Source: Lucinisca nassula
Taxonomy: Eukaryota; Mollusca; Bivalvia; Lucinida; Lucinidae
NCBI GenBank assembly: GCA_963580285.1
Contig: OY757015.1
Location: 145,822,082 to 145,886,081, forward strand
Length of the DNA: 64,000 bases
Direction: 5' to 3'
Shown here one piece after another: positions 40,407 through 51,380 of this stretch. The notes below the pieces were generated by a model. That model was given only the letters and a program-made list of their open reading frames with translations, ran no database searches and was not told the origin of the DNA. Numbering within the stretch: position 1 is the stretch's first letter; each line of letters begins with the position of its first letter. The position numbers were made by a program, and so were the translations under genes.

Positions 40407-40770
40407 CATCACGCAAACACGCCTATACAAACACATTTCCACCTTTATCGCAAAAAAATGAAAATTTTAAGATGAAAAATTGTGATATTTTTCTTATTTC
40501 TGCTCAAAATATAGATTGTGGGCCCTCGTAAGAACCGCCTCGTCGAGGCGGTTCTTACGAGTACCCAAAATCTATATTTTATTTCTGCTCAAAATATAGA
40601 TTGTGGGCCCTCGTTAGAACCGCCTCGTCGAGGCGGTTCTTACCAGTACCCATAATCTATATTTTAGAGCAGAAATAAGAAAAATAAGGTTTACCCCCGG
40701 AAACCCCAGTTTTGCTATATAAAAGTGAGGTTCAAGGGGGTCAAAATTACATAGGCGTGGTTTCGTGATG
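40407..40770. mobile_element. MITE-2 with two tandem hairpins
   Basis: CATCACGCAAACACGCCTAT to ACATAGGCGTGGTTTCGTGA. The block ATTTCTGCTCAAAATATAGA plus hairpin GAACCGCCTCGTCGAGGCGG occurs twice in a row (40498-40578, 40579-40668). Confidence 0.9.
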
Positions 40771-40774
40771 TGAA

Positions 40775-41325
40775 ACAAAAGTAATGTTCTCTGTACTCGA
40801 TCCTAATGAGTACACACAACCTATCTTTTCAAGATACAATCAAACAAACCTCGACAGCTTATCCTAAATGTTGGCATGGGAAGAAATCTCTGTGGATTCT
40901 AGAGCGAGTCCGAACTACCATTTAAGACGAGATGTCCGCATTTGAGTATTCGAGGGTTTCCTTTCCAAAAAAAAAAAAAAGCAAGATCTGCATGTAGGTC
41001 CTTAATTGGTACAAAACTATTACCATTTCTAGCGTGGCGACAGATTCAATTTGTAAAAGACTTTATTATCACCTCCAGTATGTCGTTAATTTGGAATTTA
41101 ATCGTTTTGCGCATGCCCTCATGATTGGGAGTAATTGTTTTATCACCATGGAATCCAGTGCCAGAGAAAAATGTGCAAAGTGCAAAATCTCCTGCAACAG
41201 TTGATATATACACCAGAAATTAACCCATTTATGACCAAAAAGATACTTCCACATAAAAGCTAAGGACTAGTTCAGTTCCAGTTTCATAAACTGTAAATCT
41301 TACAATAAATCCCCGTACTTTAAAC
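40775..41325. other. Unannotated stretch with small MITE-like pieces
   Basis: A MITE-6-type half hairpin (TACTCGATCCTAATGAGTAC near 40796) and a MITE-1-type TTAACCCATTTATGACC at 41221 are visible. No gene. Confidence 0.45.
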
Positions 41326-41401
41326 AGAGAAAACACCGAGTAGATTACGAGGCGTCTGATCTGGTCCTTCACTGTTTGTCAGTGTACAATTTTGGGGCCG
41401 C

Positions 41402-41681
41402 CATCACGAAAACACGCCTGTATAAGTTTGACCCCCTTGAAACCCACTTTTAAATACTAAAATTGGGATTTACAGTGGTGAACCTTATTTTTCTTATTTC
41501 TGCTCTAACATATAGATTGTGGGTACTCGTTAGAGCCGCCTCTATGAGGCGGTTCTAACGAGTTCCCACAATCTATATTTTGAGCAGAAGTAGGACAAAT
41601 ATCAAATTTTTTCATCTTAAAATTTTCTTTTTTTCGGCGGTAAAGTTTACAATGTATTTGAGTAGGCGTGTTTTCGTAATG
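41402..41681. mobile_element. MITE-2, complete
   Basis: CATCACGAAAACACGCCTGT to TAGGCGTGTTTTCGTAATG. The hairpin is AGCCGCCTCTATGAGGCGGT. It directly follows a MITE-1 half core (GGCGTCTGATCTGGTCCTTC, 41340-41385). Confidence 0.9.
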
Positions 41682-41837
41682 GCTTGGCATATACGAGTTA
41701 AAAGACAGGTTCCTTTGAAAAGCATAACGATTGCAAGTGCAAAATTGTACTGTTGATAGATTCCCATGGTCACAGATCATACATAGATATAGAAATATTG
41801 TCATTAACCAGTGCCTTTATCGCATTGTTCATGATAT

Positions 41838-42296
41838 GACAATGTAGCCACATATACCGTGTACAATGTAGTCACATATACCATGTGGATGACAATGTAG
41901 CCACATATACCGTGTACAATGTAGTCACATATACCATGTGGATGACAATGTAGTCACATATACCATGTACAATGTAGTCACATATACCATGTACAATGTA
42001 GTCACATATACCATGTACAATGTAGTCACAATTATCATGTACAATGTAGTCACATATACCATGTACAATGTAGTCACATATACCATGTACAATGTAGTCA
42101 CATATACCATGTACAATGTAGTCACATATACCATGTACAATGTAGTCACATATACCATGTACAATGTAGTCACATATACCATGTGGATGACAATGTAGTC
42201 ACATATACCATGTACAATGTAGTCACATATACCATGTACAATGTAGCCACAATTATCATGTACAATGTAGCCACATAAACCATGTACAATGTAGCT
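41838..42296 (+). repeat. 24-bp satellite array with 32-bp variant
   Basis: Unit ACAATGTAGTCACATATACC plus ATGT, about 18 copies. Some units carry an extra GGATG block (32 bp) and AATTATC or AGCC variants. Multiples of eight codons keep frames open on both strands, giving spurious VVTYTMYN repeat proteins. Confidence 0.95.
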
Positions 42297-42299
42297 TTT

Positions 42300-43108
42300 A
42301 GTAACTTTAGTAACTTTATTATTGATATCTCAGGTTTACATGGTAAACAACACGAGAAAAACAATACATGCAAACAACAATGATACATGACACAAACTTA
42401 ACACACAGGCAGTTTACTGGAGGTCTTGGCATCGCATTTCTTTCAGACTTGTACACACTGTTCTGAGTTGGTCAGGCTAATTGGAGTGTCTATATATACG
42501 GAATGGACTTTGTCCTGTCCATTCCACAGGAACGGGCCACATATACCATATACACTTAAACATATCACTGACGATTTTTTTCTTAGTAAATTTCTTTCAC
42601 CGGCGAGTATGGCTGTTGATTCAGAAATGGACAGGTTTCAAGTTATTAGGTGGAAGATTGGCAGTGCAGGTCTTTTTCCCGTGCCTATGCCCAAGATTAT
42701 ATATTTACAGGATGATATAAGATACTGACATGCATGCACAAGAAGGTTATATATAATTCATAAATACTTCCGTTGTTCCTTGGCATTAATAAATGATATT
42801 TTAATATTAACCTAGTTTTTATTATATACCTAGAGATTTCAATGTGCTCGTGTTAAATGAATTAATATAAATCACCTACAGTTTTAAATGCATGTGAAAA
42901 CAAGATGATATGTACAAAACCTTGTAAAATTAATAGCTGATAAATAAATAAGATAAAAAAAAATAAAATAATAAAAAAAAAAAAAATAAAAAAAGCGCCT
43001 TCTTTTGCCTAATTGCTCGTTTGAACATTTAAACAATCGGTTAAATTGTAACCACGCACTTACGAGGCGAAGATGAGGTAACACAAAATGCCAACTAAGC
43101 ACCGCAAT
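42300..43108. other. Unannotated non-coding stretch
   Basis: A palindromic GGAATGGACTTTGTCCTGTC / CCATTCC pair near 42500 and an A-rich run at 42953-42990. No gene. Confidence 0.5.
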
Positions 43109-43112
43109 GTAA

Positions 43113-44163
43113 TAGCCCGGTCACACCTTTACGTTTCTGCTACGTTTCACCACGTTTCTGACAAAAACCCAAAACGTGGCCAAACGTCGCAACCTGCTGC
43201 GTTTTTTATGCAAATTAGATGTCCTGTTGTGTACATGGAGTATGAGCTACGTTTCTACTGCGAAGCTGCGGCGTAAGACCCACGTATCGCGGCGTTTGCG
43301 TGACGTAAGTGCTGCGTATATCGCGTTGCTGTTACGTAGGAGCTGCGTTTCATTCTGACCTGCGACGTTGCTGTTGCGTAACAGCGGCGTTTTAAAACGT
43401 ATGTGGTAATAGTATTGTTGTCATTCATTTAAGTCTCGATTAAGGTCCATAGTAAACCAACAACAACACTCTGTTCTTCAGAATAATAATCCATGATAGC
43501 TTTGACATGAATGCGAAGGACCCGAATGCTTGCTGTTGTATATATATATAATTTATATATGAGACCACTTGATCGAGATTAAAATGTATTATGCGATGCC
43601 ACTTGACCTCATTTGAAACTCAACAAAAGCCACAATCGTCGCTATTACGCCGCAGGTAAACTTGAAACGCCACAGCTATTTTTACTACGTCGTACATACG
43701 CAGCAATAACGTCGCACATACGACAGCTACGTAGTACTTACGCCATGCTTACGTTATGATACGCCGTGGAAACGGCGTATTAAAAATTAAAACGTAACAG
43801 ATACGCCGTAGATACGAAAGGAACGTCGCTGTTACGCAGCAACAACGTGTCGTACGCCACACTTACGTGGTAAGTCTTGAGTGGCGTATGTGCGGCGTAA
43901 GAGGCGTTTGTGCTACGCTGCTGCTGCGTTCCTTTCGTTTGCACTGCGTTTCTGCTACGTATGTACGACGTTTCGAACCTGCCACGTATGTGCGACGTAA
44001 AGAAGTTGCATGCAACTTCTTTACGTGGCAGCCTCGCGTAAGAGGCGTTCCTGCTACGTATCTCGGCGTAAGAGCTACGTTCCTGCGGCGTACCTTTCGT
44101 TTCGCCACGTATTGAGAAACGTAGCGCTTACGCGGGTCGAAACGTAAAGGTGTGACCGGGGTA
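43113..44163. mobile_element. 1.05-kb Harbinger-like element packed with ACGT motifs
   Basis: Inverted ends TAGCCCGGTCACACCTTTAC and (complement of the right end) TACCCCGGTCACACCTTTAC continue to CGTTTC. TAA lies flush on both sides (43110-43112, 44164-44166), the TWA-type 3-bp target used by PIF/Harbinger elements. The two subterminal zones (43130-43400 and 43625-44150) are crowded with CTACGT, GGCGTAAG, TACGTA and TTACGT on both strands. The middle (about 43400-43620) is ordinary A/T-rich DNA. No transposase frame. Confidence 0.75.
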
Positions 44164-44224
44164 TAACCAAAGAAACGATGTGACAACCATCAGTGCTAGC
44201 GACTATTGTCCTCTGATATGAGGG

Positions 44225-44300
44225 CCAGACCAGGCGGTATAGGTACAGAACACGGCGTCTGACCAGGACCTTCACTGTTTGTAAAAAAGTTTTTCAATAA
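44225..44300. mobile_element. MITE-1 core remnant
   Basis: GAACACGGCGTCTGACCAGG and CCTTCACTGTTTGTAAAAAAG; half palindrome. Confidence 0.5.
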
Positions 44301-44794
44301 TCCAAATAAATTGCTATAAATAGCCTATTTTGACACAGTCAAATCTAATAATGAATCCATACAGAGCAATAGGGTTAATTAGAGACTGATGATTTTGAGC
44401 ATTTTCTTGTTTTAGGTTGAAACTATCATCATAAGAAGCCTTTGTATTTTTGGGTCAATTATTTGTCAACCGCCCCAAGATACTATGCGCAGCAGCTTTA
44501 CGTGTCCACGTGACTATCACTGATTTGTACGAAATCCAGGTAACTGTTATTTATAGCTGTGCTGTTCTTGTCGCTGTGACCTCTAAAACGTCGTTTGTTT
44601 GTTTGTTTGTTTGATTTGAGGCGTGTGAGCGGGGTTATCTTTAAAACAAGACTGGAGACTTGTGCTGGGTTAGTGAAGAAGCCATCTGATCAGGATCTAC
44701 ACTGTCATGCAGTTTGTGAATTTAATGTATGCATAATATAAAGTAATTTGATTTATTGATACGATTGCCAGACAGTTCTTCAGCAGGATAAGTT
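44301..44794. other. Unannotated non-coding stretch
   Basis: A lone GTTTGTTTGTTTGATTTGAG at 44602-44622 looks like an isolated SINE-A tail end. Otherwise nothing. Confidence 0.45.
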
Positions 44795-45024
44795 TTAACC
44801 CATTGTATACTAGTGGACTCTTCCACTGCTATATGTTGGACAAGTTCATTTGTCATATAAGGGATGGTAGGTCTATTTTTTCGTTCTTATTCTACTTTTG
44901 ACTGAAAATTCTGTTAGCAAATGGTGCAGGCCCTGATCAGACGCCGCGTTCTACAGCCGCTGATCTGGGCCTGCACTGTATGCCAAGGTACCCCTTTAGG
45001 GGTTTCCCGCATGCATTGGGCTAA
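44795..45024. mobile_element. MITE-1, complete
   Basis: TTAACCCATTGTATACTAGT to CATGCATTGGGCTAA; the core CGCCGCGTTCTACAGCCGC is imperfect. CCCCTTTAGGGGTTTCCCGC matches the conserved inner end. Confidence 0.82.
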
Positions 45025-45671
45025 ACGAAACAGTCTAAGACTCCGTTCAGAACCACCTTACTAGCCCTAGCTCGGAGACAACCCAACCCAGCAGGGCTGT
45101 CAGTGCTTTAATTAATATATTGCCAAAAGATTAGTTTCTATGTTTTTTTAAGAATCCCTATTTCTTATACATAAACTGTATTTTTGAATATATGCCCAAC
45201 CCAAATATTTTAATATTTTAGCAAATCAAATCATTTACCAACCGATACATCATCATTTTGACTTCGAGTATCGTTTAAAACTAATTTGTTTATTCGCCTA
45301 TCAAATTTGGATATTTGGAAAATTCTTAATGTTTAAGCAATCGACTCTGGCGTACGTCGGAGGCAGCATGCATTTGGATACATCATTTATCATCCCTATG
45401 ATAATTCAATATATTAACTGGAAGATGAATGAGATATGTGATAATTTTAATGCATGACTTTTGATTAGAAACAAAATAGCTTGATTTTGAAAACAAAGGC
45501 ATCCTTAGCGATTTGTTTTCAAATTTGGATTGTACACATAACAATTTCTTTTCATCACGATAACATGCGTTCATTTCTGAAAAAAACAAAAAACAAAAAA
45601 AACGACTATTTTTTTTTTTAAATAAAAATGCGTGATATTTTTTTCTAATAAATGACCCGAACATATTTTGT
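45025..45671. other. Unannotated non-coding stretch
   Basis: Nothing recognised. Confidence 0.45.
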
Positions 45672-45800
45672 AGGGGGCTTGTCTGAACGAGTTCCCACAA
45701 TCTATGTCGTTGAGCAGAAATAAGGAAAATGAAATATACCACCTCCCCGTAAATCCCAGTTTTCTCTTTATAAAATGGGGTTTACAGAGGTGCTCACTGC
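45672..45800. mobile_element. MITE-2 fragment
   Basis: GAACGAGTTCCCACAATCTA, GAGCAGAAATAAGGAAAATG and CCCCGTAAATCCCAGTTTTC; one arm and one subterminal block only. Confidence 0.6.
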
Positions 45801-45978
45801 GCGAACTTAGTTCTGATGAATATTTGAATTACCATTTAATAAGTGTCATGAACAATGTAATGAGACCAATTTCGTTTTCTCTTTATTATTGCCCAGAACA
45901 AGACTGTTAATATTTGTGTTTTCGTGATGCTATACATATTCATTTTCTTATGCCACCTGTAAGTGGCCTGAGAAGTAG

Positions 45979-46346
45979 CATCACGAAAATACGCCTATAT
46001 TATTTTGACCCCCTTGAACCCCACTTTTATACAGTAAAACTGGGGTTTACAGGGGTAAACCTTATTTTTCTTATTTCTGCTCTAAATTATAGATTGTGGG
46101 TACTCGTTAGAACCGCCTCGATGAGGCGGTTCTAACGAGTACCCACAATCTATATTTTGAGCAGAAATAAGAAAAAAAATATTTTTCTTATTTCTGCTCT
46201 AAAATATAGATTGTGGGTACTCGTTAGAACCGCCCCGATCTATATTTTGAGCAGAAATAAGAAAAATATCATAATTTTTCATCTTAAAATTTTCATTTTT
46301 TCAATGATAATGATTACAATGTTTTTATAGGCGTGTTTTCGTAATG
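45979..46346. mobile_element. MITE-2 with duplicated hairpin
   Basis: CATCACGAAAATACGCCTAT to TATAGGCGTGTTTTCGTAAT. A full hairpin (GAACCGCCTCGATGAGGCGG, 46065-46175) is followed by a second, collapsed one (46176-46262). Confidence 0.9.
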
Positions 46347-47069
46347 TTGTTAAAGTTCTGTTCTCACAAACATATAATGCAGGACGATTTATAGCTATCT
46401 TGGAATAAAAAAGTAAACCAAGTCACCCGATTATGTTAATCCAGCAAACTATGCTGTATATATGCCATATGGCCATTTGATCTGTTTGCAAAGTAAAACA
46501 ACAACAACAAAAACATTCAGAATCTTTTTGTGGCTCAGCGAACCTGAGCTGCTCCGCCCCGCAAATCTATCTGTGGTATAAGGTAGTCAGATGACAGCAA
46601 AGAAAAGCTAGAAACAACATTTTCCACCGAATTGGTGTTTCTTATAAAATGGAAGAAAACACATTATACTAAGGTGAATTCTCTGTATTGCACAAATGTT
46701 CATGTGTAGTATGAGTAATGGGCTTTACACCCCTGATATGCACAATCTTTCAGCCCACTGGCGAACTATATGGTTTTGGATCCCAGTCTTCTGCACGAGA
46801 GTCAGATGCCACATATATATGCAATGAAAAGTCAGTCTGCGCCCAGTGGTTAGTTCAATCGTTAGCATAACGAGCTTCTAGGCGGTCAGAATATTAACTG
46901 TTGTCTAAAACATTTTTTTGTTTGTTTGTTTTTTTATTTATTTATTTATTTTATTATTTTTTTGCTGAAAAAAAGAGTAACATTTGCATTGCAACAGCTA
47001 ATCACATTTTTTTTCAGCAAAATTATTAGTTTATTTGCCATAAAGAATCGTATCATCAAAAATCGCAAC
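46347..47069. other. Unannotated non-coding stretch
   Basis: T-rich run with (TTTA)n at 46910-46960. No gene. Confidence 0.5.
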
Positions 47070-47280
47070 CATCATGAAAAGACGCCTATATAATTTGACC
47101 CCCTTAAAACTTGGGTTAACAGGGTATACGTTTTTTTTTCTTATTTCTGCTCAAAAACATAGATTGTGGGTACTCGTTAGAACGGGTGCCCGCAATCTAT
47201 GTTTTGAGCAGAATTATGAAAAACATCTTTTTTTTGTGATAAAATATTCGATATATTTTAATAGGCGTGTTTTCGTAATG
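47070..47280. mobile_element. MITE-2, collapsed hairpin
   Basis: CATCATGAAAAGACGCCTAT to AATAGGCGTGTTTTCGTAAT; arms CATAGATTGTGGGTACTCG and GTGCCCGCAATCTATG. Confidence 0.85.
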
Positions 47281-47356
47281 CGTATATGTTTATAACTAAC
47301 GATATCGTTAATTTTGAACAACTTGACCCAGGTATTCACACCCTTACGATTCCTTA

Positions 47357-47598
47357 TAATACGCCTATACATATGTATTGAAAAATTTTCCGAAAAGAAA
47401 GCGAAAACTTTCTGATAAAAATTCCGATATTTCTCATATTTCTGCTCAAAACATAGATTGTGGGTACTTGTTCAGGCGGTTCTAACGAGTACCCACAATC
47501 TATGTTTTTGAGCAGAAATAAGAAAAAAATGTATTTCCCTGTAAACCTCAGTTTTAGGGGTTAAGGGGTCAAAATTATATAGGCGTGTTTTCGGGATG
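47357..47598. mobile_element. MITE-2, opposite orientation to its neighbour
   Basis: ATAATACGCCTATACATATG to ATAGGCGTGTTTTCGGGATG, with the GTAAACC/CCCCTT block now on the right side. Confidence 0.8.
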
Positions 47599-47762
47599 AA
47601 CACGGTGATTATAGCTCACATATATTATGTTTCACAAAACTTTTTTTTTTATCAGATCATTAGTGGTTGAAATAAATAAATGCCACTGATGATAAATAAA
47701 GCAAGAAATATCTGTCGAATATCCGTAATTGGAAGCTATAAGTACGAAAGCCGGGTAGGGCC

Positions 47763-50700
47763 ATTTCTTATTTCTAACTTCTAACTTCTTACTTCTAACT
47801 TCTTACTTCTAACTTCTAACTTCTTACTTCTAACTTCTTACTTCTAACTTCTAACTTCTTACTTCTAACTTCTAACTTCTTACTTCTAACTTCTAACTTC
47901 CATGTTGTATATTGTTGTTTTTAATATATTTTTGGGGGAGGGGGGAGGGGGGCGGGATGATTTTACGGCCCTTTCAAGATTTTTACACTCATATCGAGCC
48001 GACCGTTGATCAGAGGTAAGCGAAATCCGAAGTACCCGGAGAAAAGCCATCTTGCCTTCCGTTGCAGAACTTGGCGTCTCACACTGGCAAACCTGTGTTG
48101 GCGTGTGTGTGTGTGTGTGTGTGGTTGGGAGGGAGGGTGTGGTCCGTGCGTTCGTGCGTGCGTGCGTGCGTGCATGTGTGTGTATACCTGTGTGAACATT
48201 TCTTATTTCTAACATCTTATTTATAACGTCTAACTTCTTACTTCTAACTTCTAACTTCTAATTTCTATCTTCTAACTTCTTACTTCTAACTTCTAACTTC
48301 TAATTTCTAACTTCTTACTTCTAACTTCTAACTTCTAATTTCTAACTTCTAACTTCTTACTTCTAACTTCTAATTTCTAACTTCTTACTTCTAACTTCTA
48401 ATTTCTAACTTCTAACTTCTTACTTCTAACTTCTAATTTCTAACTTCTTACTTCTTACTTCTAACTTCTTACTTCTAACTTCTAACTTCCATGTTGTATA
48501 TTGTTGTTTTTAATATTTTTTTTTTTGGGATGGGGGGGGGGGGGGGGGGGGTGGGGAGGGCGGGGGTGATTTTACGGCCCTTTCAAGATTTTTACACTCA
48601 TATCGAGCCGATCGTTAATCAGAGGTAAGCGAATCCGAAGTATTTTTCTTTTTTTCTTTTTTTTTGGGAGGCGGGGGGGTGATTTTACGGCTCTTCAAGG
48701 TTTTTACACTCATATCGAGCCGATCGTTAATCAGAGGTAAGCATAATCCGAAGTACCCGGAGAACAGCCATCTGGCCTTCAGTTGCAGAACTTGGCGTTT
48801 CACACTGGCAAACATGTGTTGGCGTGTGTGTGTGGGGGGGGAGGGGGGTGTGGTGCGTGCGTTCGTGCGTGCGTGCATGTGTGTGTGTATACCTCTGTGA
48901 ACATTTCTTATTTCTAACTTCTTACTTCTAACTTCTAACTTCTAACTTCTAACTTCTAACTTCTTACTTCTAACTTCTTACTTCTAACTTCCATTATGTA
49001 TATTGTTGTTTTTAATATATATATATTTTTTTTGGGGGGGGGTGGGGAGGGCGGGGGTGATATTACGGCCCTTTCAAGATTTTTACACTCATATCGAGCC
49101 GATCGTTAATCAGAGGTAAGCGAAATCCGAAGTACCCGGAGAACAGCCATCTGGCCTTCCGTTGCAGAACTTGGCGTTTCACACTGGCAAACATGTGTTG
49201 GCGTGTGCGTGTGTGTGTGTGTGTTGGGGGTGGGGGGGGGGGTTGTGGTGCGTGCATTCGTGCGTGCGTGTATGTGTGTGTGTATACCTTTGTGAACATT
49301 TCTTATTTCTAACTTCTTATTTCTAACTTCTAACTTCTTACTTCTAACTTCTTACTTCTAACTTCTAACTTCTAACTTCTTACTTCTAACTTCTAACTTC
49401 TTACTTCTAACTTCTTACTTCTAACTTCTTACTTCTAACTTCTAACTTCTAACTTCTTACTTCTAACTTCTAACTTCTTACTTCTAACTTCTAACTTCCA
49501 TGTTGTATATTGTTGTATTTATTTATTTTTGGGGGGTGGGGGGCGGGGGCTGGGTGATTTTACGGCCCTTTCAAGATTTTTACACTCATATCGAGCCGAT
49601 CGTTGAACAGAGGTAAGCGATATCCGAAGTACCCGGAGAAAAGCCATCTTGCCTTCCGTTGCAGAACTTGGCGTTTCACACTGGCAAACCTGTGTTGGCG
49701 TGTGTGTGTGTGTGTGTGTGTGTGTGGTTGTGAGGGAGGGTGTGGTCCGTGCGTTCGTGCGTGCGTGCGTGCGTGCGTGCGTGCATGTGTGTGTATACCT
49801 GTGTGAACACTTCTTATTTCTAACATCTTATTTATAACTTCTAACTTCTTACTTCTAACTTCTAACTTCTAATTTCTAACTTCTAACTTCTTACTTCTAA
49901 CTTCTAACTTCTAATTTCTAACTTCTTACTTCTAACTTCTAATTTCTAACTTCTAACTTCTTACTTCTTACTTCTAACTTCTAATTTCTAACTTCTTACC
50001 TCTAACTTCTAACTTCTAATTTCTAACTTCTAACTTCTAACTTCTTACTTCTAATTTCTAACTTCTTACTTCTTACTTCTAACTTCTTACTTCTAACTTC
50101 TAACTTCCATGTTGTATATTGTTGTTTTTAATATTTTTTGGGGGGGGGGGTGGGGGGGTGGGGAGGGCGGGGGTGATTTTACGGCCCTTTCAAGATTTTT
50201 ACACTCATATCGAGCCGATCGTTAATCAGAGGTAAGCGAATCCGAAGTATTTTTCTTTTTTTCTTTTTTTCTTTTTTTTGGGAGGCGGGGGGGGGGGGTG
50301 ATTTTACGACTCTTCAAGGTTTTTACACTCATATCGAGCCGATCGTTAATCAGAGGTAAGCATAATCCGAAGTACCCGGAGAACAGCCATCTGGCCTTCC
50401 GTTGCAGAACTTGGCGTTTCACACTGGCAAACATGTGTTGGCGTGTGTGTGTGTGTGTGTGTGGGGGGGGGGGGGGGGTGATGCGTGCGTTCGTGCGTGC
50501 GTGCATGTGTGTGTGTATACCTTTGTGAACATTTCTTATTTCTAACTAACTTCTAACTTCTTACTTCTAACTTCTAACTTCTTACTTCTAACTTCTAACT
50601 TCTAACTTCTTACTTCTAACTTCTTACTTCTAACTTCTAACTTCCATTATGTATATTGTTGTTTTTAATATATTTTTTTTGGGGGGGGGGGGGAGGCGGG

Positions 50701-51380
50701 GGGGTGATTTTACGGCTCTTCAAGGTTTTTACACTCATATCGAGCCGATCGTTAATCAGAGGTAAGCATAATCCGAAGTACCCGGAGAACAGCCATCTGG
50801 CCTTCCGTTGCAGAACTTGGCGTTTCACACTGGCAAACATGTGTTGGCGTGTGCGTGTGTGTGTGTGTGTGTTGGGGGGGGTGTGGTGCGTGCATTCGTG
50901 CGTGCGTGTATGTGTGTGTGTATACCTTAGTGAACATTTCTTATTTCTAACTTCTTATTTCTAACTTCTAACTTCTTACTTCTAACTTCTTACTTCTAAC
51001 TTCTTACTTCTAACTTCTTACTTCTAACTTCTAACTTCTTACTTCTAACTTCTTACTTCTAACTTCTAACTTCTAACTTCTTACTTCTAACTTCTAACTT
51101 CTTACTTCTAACTTCTAACTTCCATGTTGTATATTGTTGTATTTATTTATTGTTGGGGGATGGGGGGGGCTGGGGCTGGGTGATTTTACGGCCCTTTCAA
51201 GATTTTTACACTCATATCGAGCCGATCGTTGAACAGAGGTAAGCGATATCCGAAGTACCCGGAGAAAAGCCATCTGGCCTTCCGTTGCAGAACTTAGCGT
51301 TTCACACTGGCAAATCTGTGTTGCCGTGTGTGGGGGATGCGTGCGTGCGTTCGTATGTGCGTGCGTACGTGCGTGTGTGT
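47763..51380 (+). repeat. Left arm: seven composite units
   Basis: SINE-D-derived segments begin near 47960, 48575 (truncated), 48682, 49060, 49558, 50175 (truncated), 50303, 50708 and 51184. The heptamer tracts vary from about 85 to about 290 bp. Two units carry a second SINE-D core after an abrupt poly-T/CTTTTTTT junction, an internal duplication shared by units 2 and 5, so multi-unit blocks were duplicated. Confidence 0.85.

Noticed and set aside
41925..42388. Open frames rich in VVTYTMYN / MVYVTTLY repeats
   Set aside because: Products of the 24-bp satellite, open on both strands; no gene context.
42426..42728. 100-codon plus-strand frame
   Set aside because: No recognised domain; two overlapping frames in the same segment are similarly open, so it is likely chance.
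43088..44275. Frames rich in Arg/Val/Thr within the ACGT-motif element
   Set aside because: Caused by the dense TACGT/GCGTA motifs on both strands; no domain is recognisable and frames overlap on both strands.
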